In this document: positions 11,261 through 21,588 of the stretch, piece after piece
How the letters are laid out: each line of letters begins with the position of its first letter
Position numbering within the stretch: the stretch's first letter is position 1
NCBI GenBank assembly: GCA_029817715.1
Contig: JARUPY010000290.1
Location: 1,798,001-1,862,000 of the forward strand
Source of the DNA: Melastoma dodecandrum
Taxonomy: Eukaryota; Streptophyta; Magnoliopsida; Myrtales; Melastomataceae
Direction of reading: 5' to 3'
Length of the DNA stretch: 64,000 nucleotides
The notes under the pieces: model-generated
Seen by the model: only the letters and a program-made list of their open reading frames with translations
The model's database searches: none
Told to the model about the DNA's origin: nothing
Program-made: the position numbers and the translations under genes

Positions 11261-14200
11261 ATGGAAGGGCATTTTGCAGATTTGGCAGGACAGTTTTCAC
11301 TCGAGGCACAAGGGCTAGACCTTCCAGAAGCTGGAATTGAAGGCAACACACATGTTTCTTCTCAAAAGGAGAAGGCGAAGGCTGTGCGTGTTTCCAAGGT
11401 AACTCCAGAAACATCTTTTGTGAGTGTTGGGAGTATTCCTGATTGTAGTATTGATGGTGTCGCGGATATATTGTTACAGGATTACCTTTATACAAGGTGT
11501 AGTCCGCGAAAGTTGTTGGCTGTGCTGAATACATTTAACGATGCCAAGAGGGCTGCCCTTTGTGACTTAGGATTTGATGGGCTACTGCATCTGGCTAGTC
11601 GACAAATTCATCACAAGGCTCTGAAGTGCCTTCTGAAGTTGTTCGACCCCGTTAAGAGAGTTATGATAATTGACGGTGTAGAACACCGAATGCTCTCTTC
11701 GGATGTTGAGGCCCTGATTGGCCTTCCGGCTACGAAAGTCGATGCCCCGTTTAGCGGACACATGGACACCGTCCGGGATGAGCTGAAACAGCATCTGAAG
11801 AGGGGTAAGATTTCTCTCAAGTCAGTTGAAAGTAGTATGATGAGAAGAGATATTGCGGACTACGTATGGAAAGTGGAGGTCGTACTATTCATATTAGGAA
11901 GCTATTTGTGCCCGACGATGGCCTTCGACATCGAGAAGGAGTACATGCTCGCGACACGGGACGTTGCCTCCATTTGTAAGTTTGATTGGGCCACTCACGT
12001 GGTCGATACACTATGTAGTCAAGTGAGGGCCTTCAAAGGGCATCACACAAAGTATATAGGAGGCTGCGTCCATCTATTGCTGGTGAGACTGTATAGTACA
12101 TTGTTTGTTCTGCTTATTGACTGTATTTGGAGTGATTTTATTATTGTTAACTATTCATTGTTAATTTGTTGGATTTGTGGGCCTGAAATCCATATTCAGA
12201 GTTGTAAATGCTGATCTTGCTGAACTTGTAGGTTTTGTCGTTGTTTTAATGCCTACTAGTGTTTTTTTTACATGTCATTGGATGAAATTCTTAGAAAGTC
12301 CATTTACAGGAATCTCGCGATGTCGAAACTAACGCAGAGGAAGAAGTGGACCCTGCGAACGAATATGGGCAGATGGAAATGGTGATGCGTCAGCTGAAGG
12401 TATTCATTTCGTGTGCTGGTCTGTATCTGTTTACAATTTGGGTTGTTACTTTGATTTGAAATTACTTATTATATGATGTACTTCATAACCAGACCGTGGA
12501 ACTTTCTGTTATGAGACTCCATGCTACTAATGAGCACATCATCCGGAAATTGGGATTGATTCTCAATGAAGTTAGAAGAGAAAGAGGGCGACAAGGCCAT
12601 CCCGTTATGCAAGAAGAGCGTAGTAAGTCTGAGGAGAAGGTGGTAGGAGACGAAAACGAAGATCATGTACCAGAGGGTGTTCCGGAAGGAGTGACAGAAG
12701 GAATGGTTGATGTAAATCCGACTGATAATGTGTCCGAGCATGAGTCTCCAACGACGTTTGCCGGACATCGGCATCAGTGTACCTATAGTCGAGGTAGGCT
12801 CCACTATGATGTCGGAGAAGAGCTTGGTTCCGTATCATCCTCCTTAGAAACAACAGAATTTGCCAGAAGGCTCCGACGATTATTCGGACCCGTGTGAGGT
12901 ACAACTAGCGCGAGCTCTGAATAAACTATCTGCATTGGTTGGTGCTTCCGTGAATGAGAGTGAATCTGAGCTGAGCATGACTCCATCCGACGAGGGCGTG
13001 AAGACGCTGCTGCAAAGGAATAAAGGAAATGAGAAGAATTCTTATGAAGTCGCAGTGGATAAGGAAGGCACCGGCACCCCCACAGAAACAAAAAAGGAGA
13101 AGGATTTGGCAGGAGAAGAATGTGTTGCAGAATTCGAGGATGTTCCCACCACTAAAGTCGACAAGGAAGCTCTGGTTCCCATCGATATGGATCCGGAAGT
13201 TGGGAAAGGTACTCAAGGGGTGACGAAGATGGGGGAAGAGGTCGAAGTGCATTTGAAGGTGAAGTATGATTACATTTTTTTTGTTAACTCTTTCGAAAGT
13301 GATTGACAATTGATGGTTGCTCCACTATTTGTGACAGGAAAGTGGATCATCGACAACAGCCGTCTTCAATAGAAAGACCACTCGTTGTACGGCTGAGAGG
13401 AAGCCGTCCTCTTTTAAGAGCAGTCCATTTATCCCGCCTAAGCTGGTTACAAGGACAAGAAAGCGTGGACGGCCCACTATCCCTGATGAATAACTGGACT
13501 GCAGCATACCCACTCGTCCTGCCTCGACTGTGAGCTTCATGAGGATTAATGGGTTTATCCATTGTTGTAACTTGTCATGGTTAGGCACTGCAAAAATACT
13601 TCCCAGTGGACGTGCCCGTTAGTGAGCTGAAAACATTTACACCGGCTCAATGGTGTGGCATTGAGTATGTTTGGAATGATGACCGAGACAATAGGTTAGT
13701 GTCACTGTCTTCGGATATTGGGATATTGGGATATTGTTTAAGTTTCTTCAACATTTCTTTATAGATATTATTTGCTGCAGTGAATGTCTCTATATGACCG
13801 AGTCCGCACACGTTAATAGGCATGCGATGCGTTCTCTTATGCCACGAAGATGGATAGACAGCGATGTAAGATTACCTCTTTAATTACTAACCTTAAATGA
13901 GGATTAACCCATCTAAGTCGGCGACGCGACTATTCGTTGTTGCAGATTATAGACTTCCACGCCGTCATGCTACAAAGTAGCATGGATCCTAAAATGAGAA
14001 GGATTTGGTACCTTCCAAGTTGGTTGGGGATAAGTGCTGATTTACATGATGTTCTAAATCCACCAGATGTAGCCTGAACTAACCACGAACCGATTTCAGA
14101 ATCTTGCATCGACGCAATATCGTGCAGCCAAAATGCCCGTCATAACCAAAGCAAATGCCACAGCCTTATATGCGCACTTCAAGTCTCACATTGGGAAGAA

Positions 14201-15100
14201 CGACGAAGTGCAATGGGTAACCATCCAGTCCATGTAACTGTCTTCGTGCCTATCTCCAGCTACTTATAATTTAGTAATTTACGACATTTGCCATGTTCTT
14301 TGTTTCGTAAACTGAATGCTATGCCCGTTTGTAGATTTTTATTCCGCTTTGCGTTGCGGAATCACATAGGGCATTACAGATTGTGTCGTTCAGGACAGAA
14401 GAAGTCCTCATAATGGACACAACGTACAAAAAACTGTCCAACGTCGGGGGCAGAGCAGAGCTTCATCATCGTGTATTAAAGCTTTTAAGTGTCGTTCTGG
14501 AAGAGAATCGGGTCAAATCAAAGGCAAAAAGGTATCAATTACCAGACATTTCCAGCTGGAAAATAATATATCCGACGAACGTGCCCGACCAGATGGCTGC
14601 GGGGAATGAGTACGTCCAACTACATTACCCAATTTTCTTTTCAACTGTATGAACGTAACCAGCCGTTACACATATTATGCATTATTGTTTCTGCAGAAGC
14701 GAATGTGGAATATATGTCATGAAATTCATGACATTGGCTGAACCCCCGTTTGGTGCTGAAGAAGTGGTAAGTTCATTAACTCATTCGACGTAATTACTGT
14801 CAAACACTTACAGTCTTTGTGTAGTTAGACCGTATGATCCTACCTGTGTTAGACTGTATTTGTGCTGCAATTCTGGATAGACACTTGGCTTTCTTTTCAC
14901 TGACAGCTGTCCCGAAATGCATGTATGTGTGTGTTAGACCGTAGGCATTGCTGATAGGTTGCGGATGGTTGTTAGCATGATCAAATGGCCTGGGAATGAG
15001 GTTAAGAAAAGAATACATCAGAAAGTTAAAGATGATGCGAACAAGAGGAGTAAGAAGTCGGAGAGCAGTGATGCTTCAACATGGGATGCAGGTCGATAGA
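11261..15100 (+). CDS. Ulp1/C48-like cysteine protease carried by the MULE
   Basis: Multi-exon gene. Supported exons: 11261-12082 (MEGHFADLAG onward; a Ulp-MULE N-terminal region with SPRKLLAVLNTF and LIGLPATKVD), 12310-12399, 12493 to about 12800, about 12857-13258 (acidic, Lys/Glu-rich), 13338 to about 13487 (AT-hook-like RKRGRPTI), 13583-13695, about 13945-14070, about 14100-14217, 14335-14611, 14698-14766 and about 14946-15100. The protease core has WIFIPL-like sequence, His in ESHRAL (14364-14366), Asp in VLIMDTTY (14416-14418), Gln in DQMAAG and Cys in ECGIYVMKF (14704-14706). The catalytic triad of SUMO-type proteases thus appears retained, although the usual Trp after His is Arg. The join between the 12.5-kb and 12.86-kb exons does not fit one frame, so there is a frameshift or an unresolved intron. 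Family knowledge: such proteins remove or process SUMO; their role in transposons is unknown. Confidence 0.65.
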
Positions 15101-15369
15101 CACTTGACTGACCAGATGCATCCTGTACATTCCTTGAGCAAGACATGCCCAAATCCTGATTTTGACCACGCTGTTGTAGTGAACTTTATGCAGTCTTTGT
15201 GTAGTCCTTTGTTGTAATAGCTGGCAACCTGCTCAATCGAAGTTGCAATTTTGGAATATGTAAATGTTGTGACAGAATAGTCCGTGTGTACATAGCGTAC
15301 CTTTGGTAACTGAATGAACAGGTTGATGTTTTGTCAAAATACTGCCGTTATGCTGTCGAAATTTTAAGT

Positions 15370-17077
15370 TATGGGTACACCTTTAACTGTCCATAAACTG
15401 AATTATCTTCACAGCGCACATCCTCTTCTATTTCAAAACAACGTTCACTACAGACGTTAGGTAGTTTCTCGTTATTGAGGCCACGATCATAAAATCGTTG
15501 AGAGGGACCCACGCCAGTTTCTTCCTTGCTACCGTGAATGACATACTCTTTACGAATCTGGTCACCAATATTATACGCAACACGATTATCAACCCCCGTT
15601 AAACCTTCATTCTCCACACTACTACTCTCCAACTCCAACGTCAATGATTGAATTTTTTTCTGAAGCATCCGAAATGCGTTGTGTGATCTTCCAGCAAGAA
15701 AACACATTCGCCGACATGCAGTCATGAGAATACCCTGTCGTAGACCATTGATGTCGACACCGTATTCACGGCAAGATAGAACTTCAGAACTTGCACTTTT
15801 AGCTAACTTTGTCCACCTTTTATTGACCAGATGCTTTGGTATGGTCAAGAATCCTTCAACTTTCGCAACGTGAAAGAGGTGGACACACGAAAAACCAAAT
15901 GTCTCAAAATGTAAGCAGCTGCAACTGAGTTGGACATTTTGTTTGCCAAATGACACTTGCAATCATCTATGCTCACCGTCATAACACGAAAGAGTGTTTA
16001 CCCTCGCTATATTCCCGTCAGCTATATCTTCCACATAAAATCGTGCTTCCTTTTTCATTTCGGACTGACTTCTACGAAAAGAACTCAGGGTGTACAATTG
16101 ACTTGCATCCTCCTCAAATCGGCGCAAGTGTTTGCCTCCCATCCTCCTCAGGGTGTACAATTGACTAGCGGATGTTTGCCTCCCATGATCTGTGTATGAG
16201 TACGTAGGAGCCAAGTGTAGTTCGCAATGGTTTCATAACTCATTAAAGCAGACCCAAACACAGTAGTTTGATGGTGATGATTGACACCGACGATGATCAC
16301 CATTTGCATTCCATAATTGTTTGTCTTAAACGTTGAGTCCAGTGCTACGACATCGCCGAATGATTGGTAATCAGTGATTGAGGTACTGTCCGCCCAATAT
16401 ATGCGTGTCACTTCATTATTTCCTACATGTGATTCGAACGTCATACCACTCTCATTGTTCCTCCTAGACAGGAGATATGCAAGGACTGAATCACAACGAC
16501 CAGCCACCCCAGCAGACTCTTCCTTCAACTTCCGGTTATTGAGGTCCTTCATTAAGAAACCGGCACATGAGTGTCCACCAGATGCGTGTACTACTAGTCG
16601 CATAATATCACACTGTCTAAATCCAACGTCAAGCATTCGACGGACAAAGGTCATATCTTCGTCGCAAACTTGCCGCCTTTCTCGCATGAAATATGACAGA
16701 CGTTCGCTCACCATGTCATGATTGTGTTCCAACTGAACTGCAACCAAATTCCACTGCCTATTGACCTCCACTCTCGCTTTAAAGAACTAGTTGCAACCGT
16801 TCTTGACAGATGCTCTAACCTGACTTCTCGCTGTCAACATAGGGACATCGGAACACTCGCCTTCCCTTGAACAAACCCACTTTCTCATGACGCATTCACC
16901 GTTTCTTAATTTCTGCCGATCTTTTTTCCGAACTGAAAACCCATGAACCATTGCATACATTTTAATGAACTCTTCAACTTCTTCGGCAGTACCAAATGAC
17001 ATATTCAACATCTGTTCTTCATTCATATCACTGACTATATTGAAGAAGTGATGAACATCCTGCTCACCTACATTCAC
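15370..17077 (-). pseudogene. FAR1/MuDR-type MULE transposase, broken
   Basis: Read on minus from 17077. The FAR1-type DNA-binding region comes first (FGTAEEVEEFIKMYAMVHGF, then CVMRKWVCSREG and EHNHDMV). The start of the MULE transposase core follows (DVVALDSTFKTNNYG, with the first catalytic Asp; YTWLL; MGGKHP). After a gap a SWIM zinc-finger region resumes (CSCLHFETFGFSCVHLFHV, about 15925-15865) with a Leu-rich tail. Three kinds of break are visible. An in-frame TAG at 16787-16789 falls in the DNA-binding region. The sequence between MGGKHP and QLYTLSSFRR is missing, where the second catalytic Asp, the C/H motif and the third acidic residue belong, and a GGKH-containing segment is duplicated there (16080-16190). 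An in-frame TGA at 15963-15965 precedes the SWIM region. It cannot make a working transposase. Confidence 0.85.
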
Positions 17078-17103
17078 ATTAATGATGAAAGGTTATCAAT
17101 ATA

Positions 17104-17640
17104 TTAGGAATGATGAATAATAATTGCAGAATCAACATCATGTTCTTCACCGAATCTTGACTTCTCCGCGTTCAATACACTTTCCATTTCTTCAGGCCAA
17201 CGACGACGCAAACCCGAAATCCCCCACAATCCGAACAAGATGAACCTTTTCGACCACCTGCAGCGGACGAATATCAACCCGTCACTCCGCCTGCAGCCGA
17301 AGAACACTCCCCTGTCGGACCAGCTGCAGCCGAAGAAGATCAACATGACACTCTACCTACAGCCGAAGAGGAGGGACTATGCCGAAGACCTGGGACGATG
17401 CCCTGCAGCCGAAGATCTCGGAGGATGACCTGCAGCCGAAGATCTAGGACGAAGACGACCGCCGGCCGAATATGTGGGACGAAGACGACCTGCACTAGCA
17501 AATGCAGAAGCCCAAGATCTGGAACGATGACAGAATGCCGGCTGGGAGGAATCAGAGACGAAGAGCAGCTGACGAATTGGAGAATCCTTGAATGACCATC
17601 TGCAACTTGGACTATTACCTCTGCCTACGGGAGCAACACC
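17104..17640. repeat. Degenerate CTGCAGCCGAAGA minisatellite inside the MULE
   Basis: From about 17260 to 17510 the plus strand repeats a short unit around CTGCAGCCGAAGA at irregular 25-50 base spacing. Examples begin near 17291, 17324, 17359, 17402 and 17431. In one plus frame it reads as PPAAEEHSPVGPAAAEEDQ and then continues open to 17595. It sits between the transposase start and the right TIR. It may be a captured coding fragment or a subterminal repeat; I do not recognise the protein. Confidence 0.5.
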
Positions 17641-17824
17641 TCGTCAGGAAGACTGGTGCAACGACTCCAAATAGAATTACAGACGTAAACCACCAGCCAA
17701 TTAAATGCGGATATGGGGGTTAAACTTAGTAAAATTTATGTCACTAGACTTAAAAATCAGTAATTAAGTTAGTAAATTATTTACTCGGGGTCACTTAACA
17801 CAAAGAAAATTAGTAAAATGTTTC

Positions 17825-18598
17825 GTAAATTAGTAATAAGTTTAGTAACCAGGGTAAACCGGTAATTTCACATCCAAAATAGGTTCGGAGTTAGGTTCGG
17901 AAACACTGTTCTAATTAGTAAATTCATTAGTAAACACGTTCATTTTTTAGTAATAGTTTACTAATATTTTTAGTAAAAACATCTCAAAATTAGTAAACAT
18001 TTACTAAAAACGTAGGACTTTACTAATAGTTTTACTAACTGGAAGAGTTTTTTACTAAAAAAGACACCAGAATTAGTAAACAATTACTATTTTTTTAGTA
18101 AATTTGCGCTGACTTTACTAAAACTTTTCCGTTAGTAAAAGTCAACTCAGATTTATAAAAAAATAGTAAAATTTACTAATATTTTTACTAACAATACGTT
18201 GACTTTACTAAAAAACTAACAACTTTTAGTAAAGTCAATGTACAATTAGTAAAAAAGCTAGTAAATTTTACTACTTTTTTCACTAAATCTGAGTTGACTT
18301 TACTAACGGAAAAGTTTTAGTAAAGTCAGCGAAAAATTAGTAAACTTTAACTTCTTTGAACAGTAAAAAAGTAGTAAATTTTCGATACTAATTACTAATT
18401 TTACTAATTAGTAAATTTTACTAATTAGTAAGTTTTCCATACGTGGTTTACTAATTACTAATTTTACTGAAAGAAGACCGGATTTTAGTAAATTTTACGA
18501 TATTTTTTACTAAATTCGCGTTGACTTAGTTAGTAACGGTCAACTTTTAGTAAAATTAGTAATTAGTAAACCACGTAACCGTTACGTGCACGTACCGT
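17825..18598. repeat. Right terminal inverted repeat of the MULE
   Basis: About 770 bases, inverted relative to the left arm. It contains the same TTTACTAA/TTAGTAAA lattice and ends with GTAACCGTTACGTGCACGTACC. It carries an extra AT-rich palindromic stretch near 18390-18440 made of back-to-back TTAGTAA units. Confidence 0.85.
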
Positions 18599-18956
18599 TA
18601 GCCGCTTCCCCAAATGGACAAGTTCTTCCCATTTCAAACCCCGTCGGTAGCTTTTGTTTTAGGGGGGGAGTGTAATAAAATGAATAATTGTACGACCACG
18701 TCCTGACACGTCTCAAAGATGCTCGTATTTTTTTTGTTAGTAATTAAGCGAGGTTTGTCTAAGAATTAGTTTTAGAACAAATTGTTCGAATATGCTCGCG
18801 GCACGAGAGATTTACAAATTTACCGGTCGCTTTAGAACTGAAAAACGACTCGCACTTTAGAATGGCGATAAAAACATTAAAAAAAATCACAATTCGAAAT
18901 CAAGGAAATTAAAGAAATTCACGGCGTGAAATTTTGAAAACCTTTTATTAGTGTGG

Positions 18957-20037
18957 CGTAGGGGTGAAAACGAGCCGAGTCGAGACCGAATACCCTCATG
19001 CTCGAGCTCGGCTCGATTAGGAAAAGCCCCAACTCGAGCTCGGCTCAAATTCGATCGAGCTCAAATAATTTGAGCTCGAACTCGGCTCGATGCAATTATG
19101 GAGAGCTCGAGCTCGGCTCGAAAGGCTCGAATGTAGATCAAGCCTAAGCTCGGCTCGAGAGCTCGAGCTCGATTTCAAAATATACATATATTGAAGTTGA
19201 CTCGAACTCGGCTCGGTTGGCTCGAAAACATATATAATAAAGTTCACTTCAAATCCATAAATCTGAAATAACAATATTGCCAAAACATTTCAACAAAATC
19301 ATACTCTGTCTTTTGGTTCTTTGATTTCCAACAATCAGTTATCAAACTGATTTTGCTAACACTTTGAAGATTGTTCATCAACTTTCTCTTTTCAATATCA
19401 TAAACTTTCATACAATCCGTCTTGCCTGTAACTCAACCGATCCTTTTCCATTCAGGCATCCTTAACTTCATCATCATATTGAATCCTTGTTCATCCAAAA
19501 TGGCGGCAATGAGAGCATTTAACTTTCTTCTCTCCATTCTCCAAAATTTCTTCAAAATCATCCAAAACCGTTCAAGTTTTCTTCCTTTTATTTGCTTTGA
19601 ATTTCTCCTCTTCTAGTGCATCCTTCTTTGTTGCATTATCAGTTTCACCAGCTGAATTTAACTCATTTCCAATGCCCCCGTCTGGATTTGAATCTCCTTT
19701 CCCAACTCATTACTTTTGGAGACGAGGATGGGGATGGGGAGCATGCCCTGACGGAGGGGGAGACGACGGTTTTTTTCTTAGGGTTTGCTTCTGCTACAAG
19801 AGTGTTGTGAGAGAGAATGAAAAATTTTTTTAGGTAATTTTATTAATTTTTTTATTAATAAATTAATAAAATTTATTATATAATATTAGGCTCCCGAGCG
19901 GCACGCGAGCCTTCGAGCTGTCAGTGCTTCGGCTCAACGAGCCGAGCTCGAGTTCAACTCGAGCTCGGTCAAAGTCGAGCTCAAACCGAATTTTGAATGA
20001 GCCAACTCGCGAACCACTCGGCTCGTTTTCACCGCTA
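18957..20037. mobile_element. Non-autonomous hAT-like element with GAGCTCGGCTCGA-rich ends
   Basis: The left end reads TAGGGGTGAAAACGAGCC and the right end reads GGCTCGTTTTCACCGCTA, an imperfect terminal inverted repeat resembling Ac/hAT ends. Both subterminal zones (18957-19230 and 19885-20030) are packed with CGAGCTCGGCTCGA-type repeats. The flanking 8-mers are GTGTGGCG on the left and GCGTAGTG on the right. They match at 5 of 8 positions, and all three differences are transitions, as expected from an old 8-bp hAT target duplication. The AT-rich core has no transposase. A minus-strand frame at 19017-19283 only reflects the repeats. Confidence 0.7.
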
Positions 20038-21190
20038 GCGTAGTGTTTTAAAATAGTTTTTTTAAATAAATTCAAAGAATTAATTCTGATCAGCAACTTA
20101 TGTGCGCTAAATTAAGAATTTTTTCAATGCTCGTGACCAACTCCTGGACTCCTTTAACTTGTTAGAATTAAATTTACACACACAGAGAAAGAAAAGAAGG
20201 AAAGCCGGACTACGCCTTACTAAAAAACAAGTAGGCAAAATAATTGATATTTAGAATCATGAATTTATCAACTTTATATTTTCACTTAAAATTTTTTTAA
20301 TTTGTCCTTAAATTAATTTTAGTTTTCAATCAATCCTAGTTCAGGTCACTACTGTTGTTCTGTTTTACAGCCTGTGCCGCTTCCCATGGCCTTTTAGTTA
20401 AATATTTGTCCTGCCCTTTTAGTTTGTATCGTTAGTCATTCCGGTCCTTGGCAATCTTAAGAAAAAAGACCAAAGCACCTGAACCACGAGACTCATTGGA
20501 CGGGTTTAAAGCTACGATCTGCCTCCTTCCTTCAAGGCTCCATGCATGGCTAGACAACTAGAGTTGACTCTAACATAAGTTAAGAACATCCATCCATCTC
20601 CACCGAATTCTCGATTTCAATCCATTGTGTGGATTCCTCTTAAGTTTCTAAAACTCCCATGAAGTCAACTTGCAACACTAGCACACCCCTGACACCCACA
20701 TCAAATTAAGAATTGCAATTACTTTAAAGCAACACTTCTCAAATACACCAACTTGATGCCCCAATGCTTATAAGCTACGTACAAGACAAACTAAGGCCAA
20801 TGAAATGCGCCTACAAAATAAAGACGATGCGTGCAAACGGATGATGATAATCTTTTTAAATTTTTGATATGACGTGGGTGCCAACCTTTTAGTTCCGCCA
20901 GCGAACCAGGAATTTCATGAAGAATGAACATAGAACAATAAGTTTGGACATGAATTTGAAGTTAGAGATTCTATTTTTTTTTAACTTTAGTAGATTCTAT
21001 TTTTAGTAGATTCTATTTTTTTTAACTTTAGAAGATTCTATTTTTTTTCAATTAACCTTAATCTTCAATCAATTTTAGTATTCAATTTTAGTTCGAGGAG
21101 AAATTCGATGAACATGAACCAAAAACACAGAAAATGAGGAATTTCAAATCGTCCAAAATCACCTTTGTGACAAGAACCCTAACCCCTTCT

Positions 21191-21588
21191 TGATTTATTT
21201 CATTGTCATTGTCATGTAGAAAAAACAAATGACACGTATTAACGCTGAACGACGAAATCGCAAACGCTGTTACGAATACAGCCAAATTGAAAACTAAAAT
21301 TAATTTAAGGCTAAATTGAAAACTTTTAAAGCGTTAAGCCAAAACGTAAAGTTGACAAATTCATTGGGCCAAATATCGATATTTTGCCCTTGATTTATTT
21401 CATTGTCATTGCCACGTAGGAAAAACAAATGACACGTATTAACACTGAACGGCGAAATCGTAAACGTCGTTACGAATATGGTTAAATTGAAAATTAAAAT
21501 TGATTTAAGATCAAATTAAAAAAATTTAAAACGTTAGGCTAAAATGTAAAGTTGACAAATTTATTAAGTTAAATATCGATTTTTTGCC
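21191..21588. repeat. Two-copy tandem repeat with 200-bp period
   Basis: The segment starting TGATTTATTTCATTGTCATTG at 21191 restarts at 21391 with the same order of landmarks: AAAAACAAATGACACGTATTAA, CTGAACGRCGAAATCG, GTAAAGTTGACAAATT and AAATATCGAT. Most differences between the copies are C/T or G/A changes, as in methylated repeats. The sequence resembles non-coding parts of retroelements, but I cannot name the family. Confidence 0.8.

Larger units (their letters stand above)
9475..18598. mobile_element. Mutator-like element (MULE) with very long TIRs, Ulp1-like gene and broken transposase
   Basis: About 9.1 kb bounded by inverted repeats (9475-10207 and about 17825-18598). Between them lie a SUMO-protease-like gene on + (about 11261-15100) and a FAR1/MuDR-type transposase relic on - (about 15400-17077), facing each other tail to tail. 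Pairing a MULE transposase with a Ulp1-like gene is known in plants (Kaonashi-type MULEs of Arabidopsis, similar elements in melon). The outermost bases align as a GGTNNRTG...CGGTTACGT motif with a small indel. The best target-site candidate is GATAGCGGT on the left against GTTAGCCGC on the right, only 6 of 9 matching, so the exact ends are uncertain. The transposase is disabled, so the copy is not autonomous as it stands. Confidence 0.85.
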
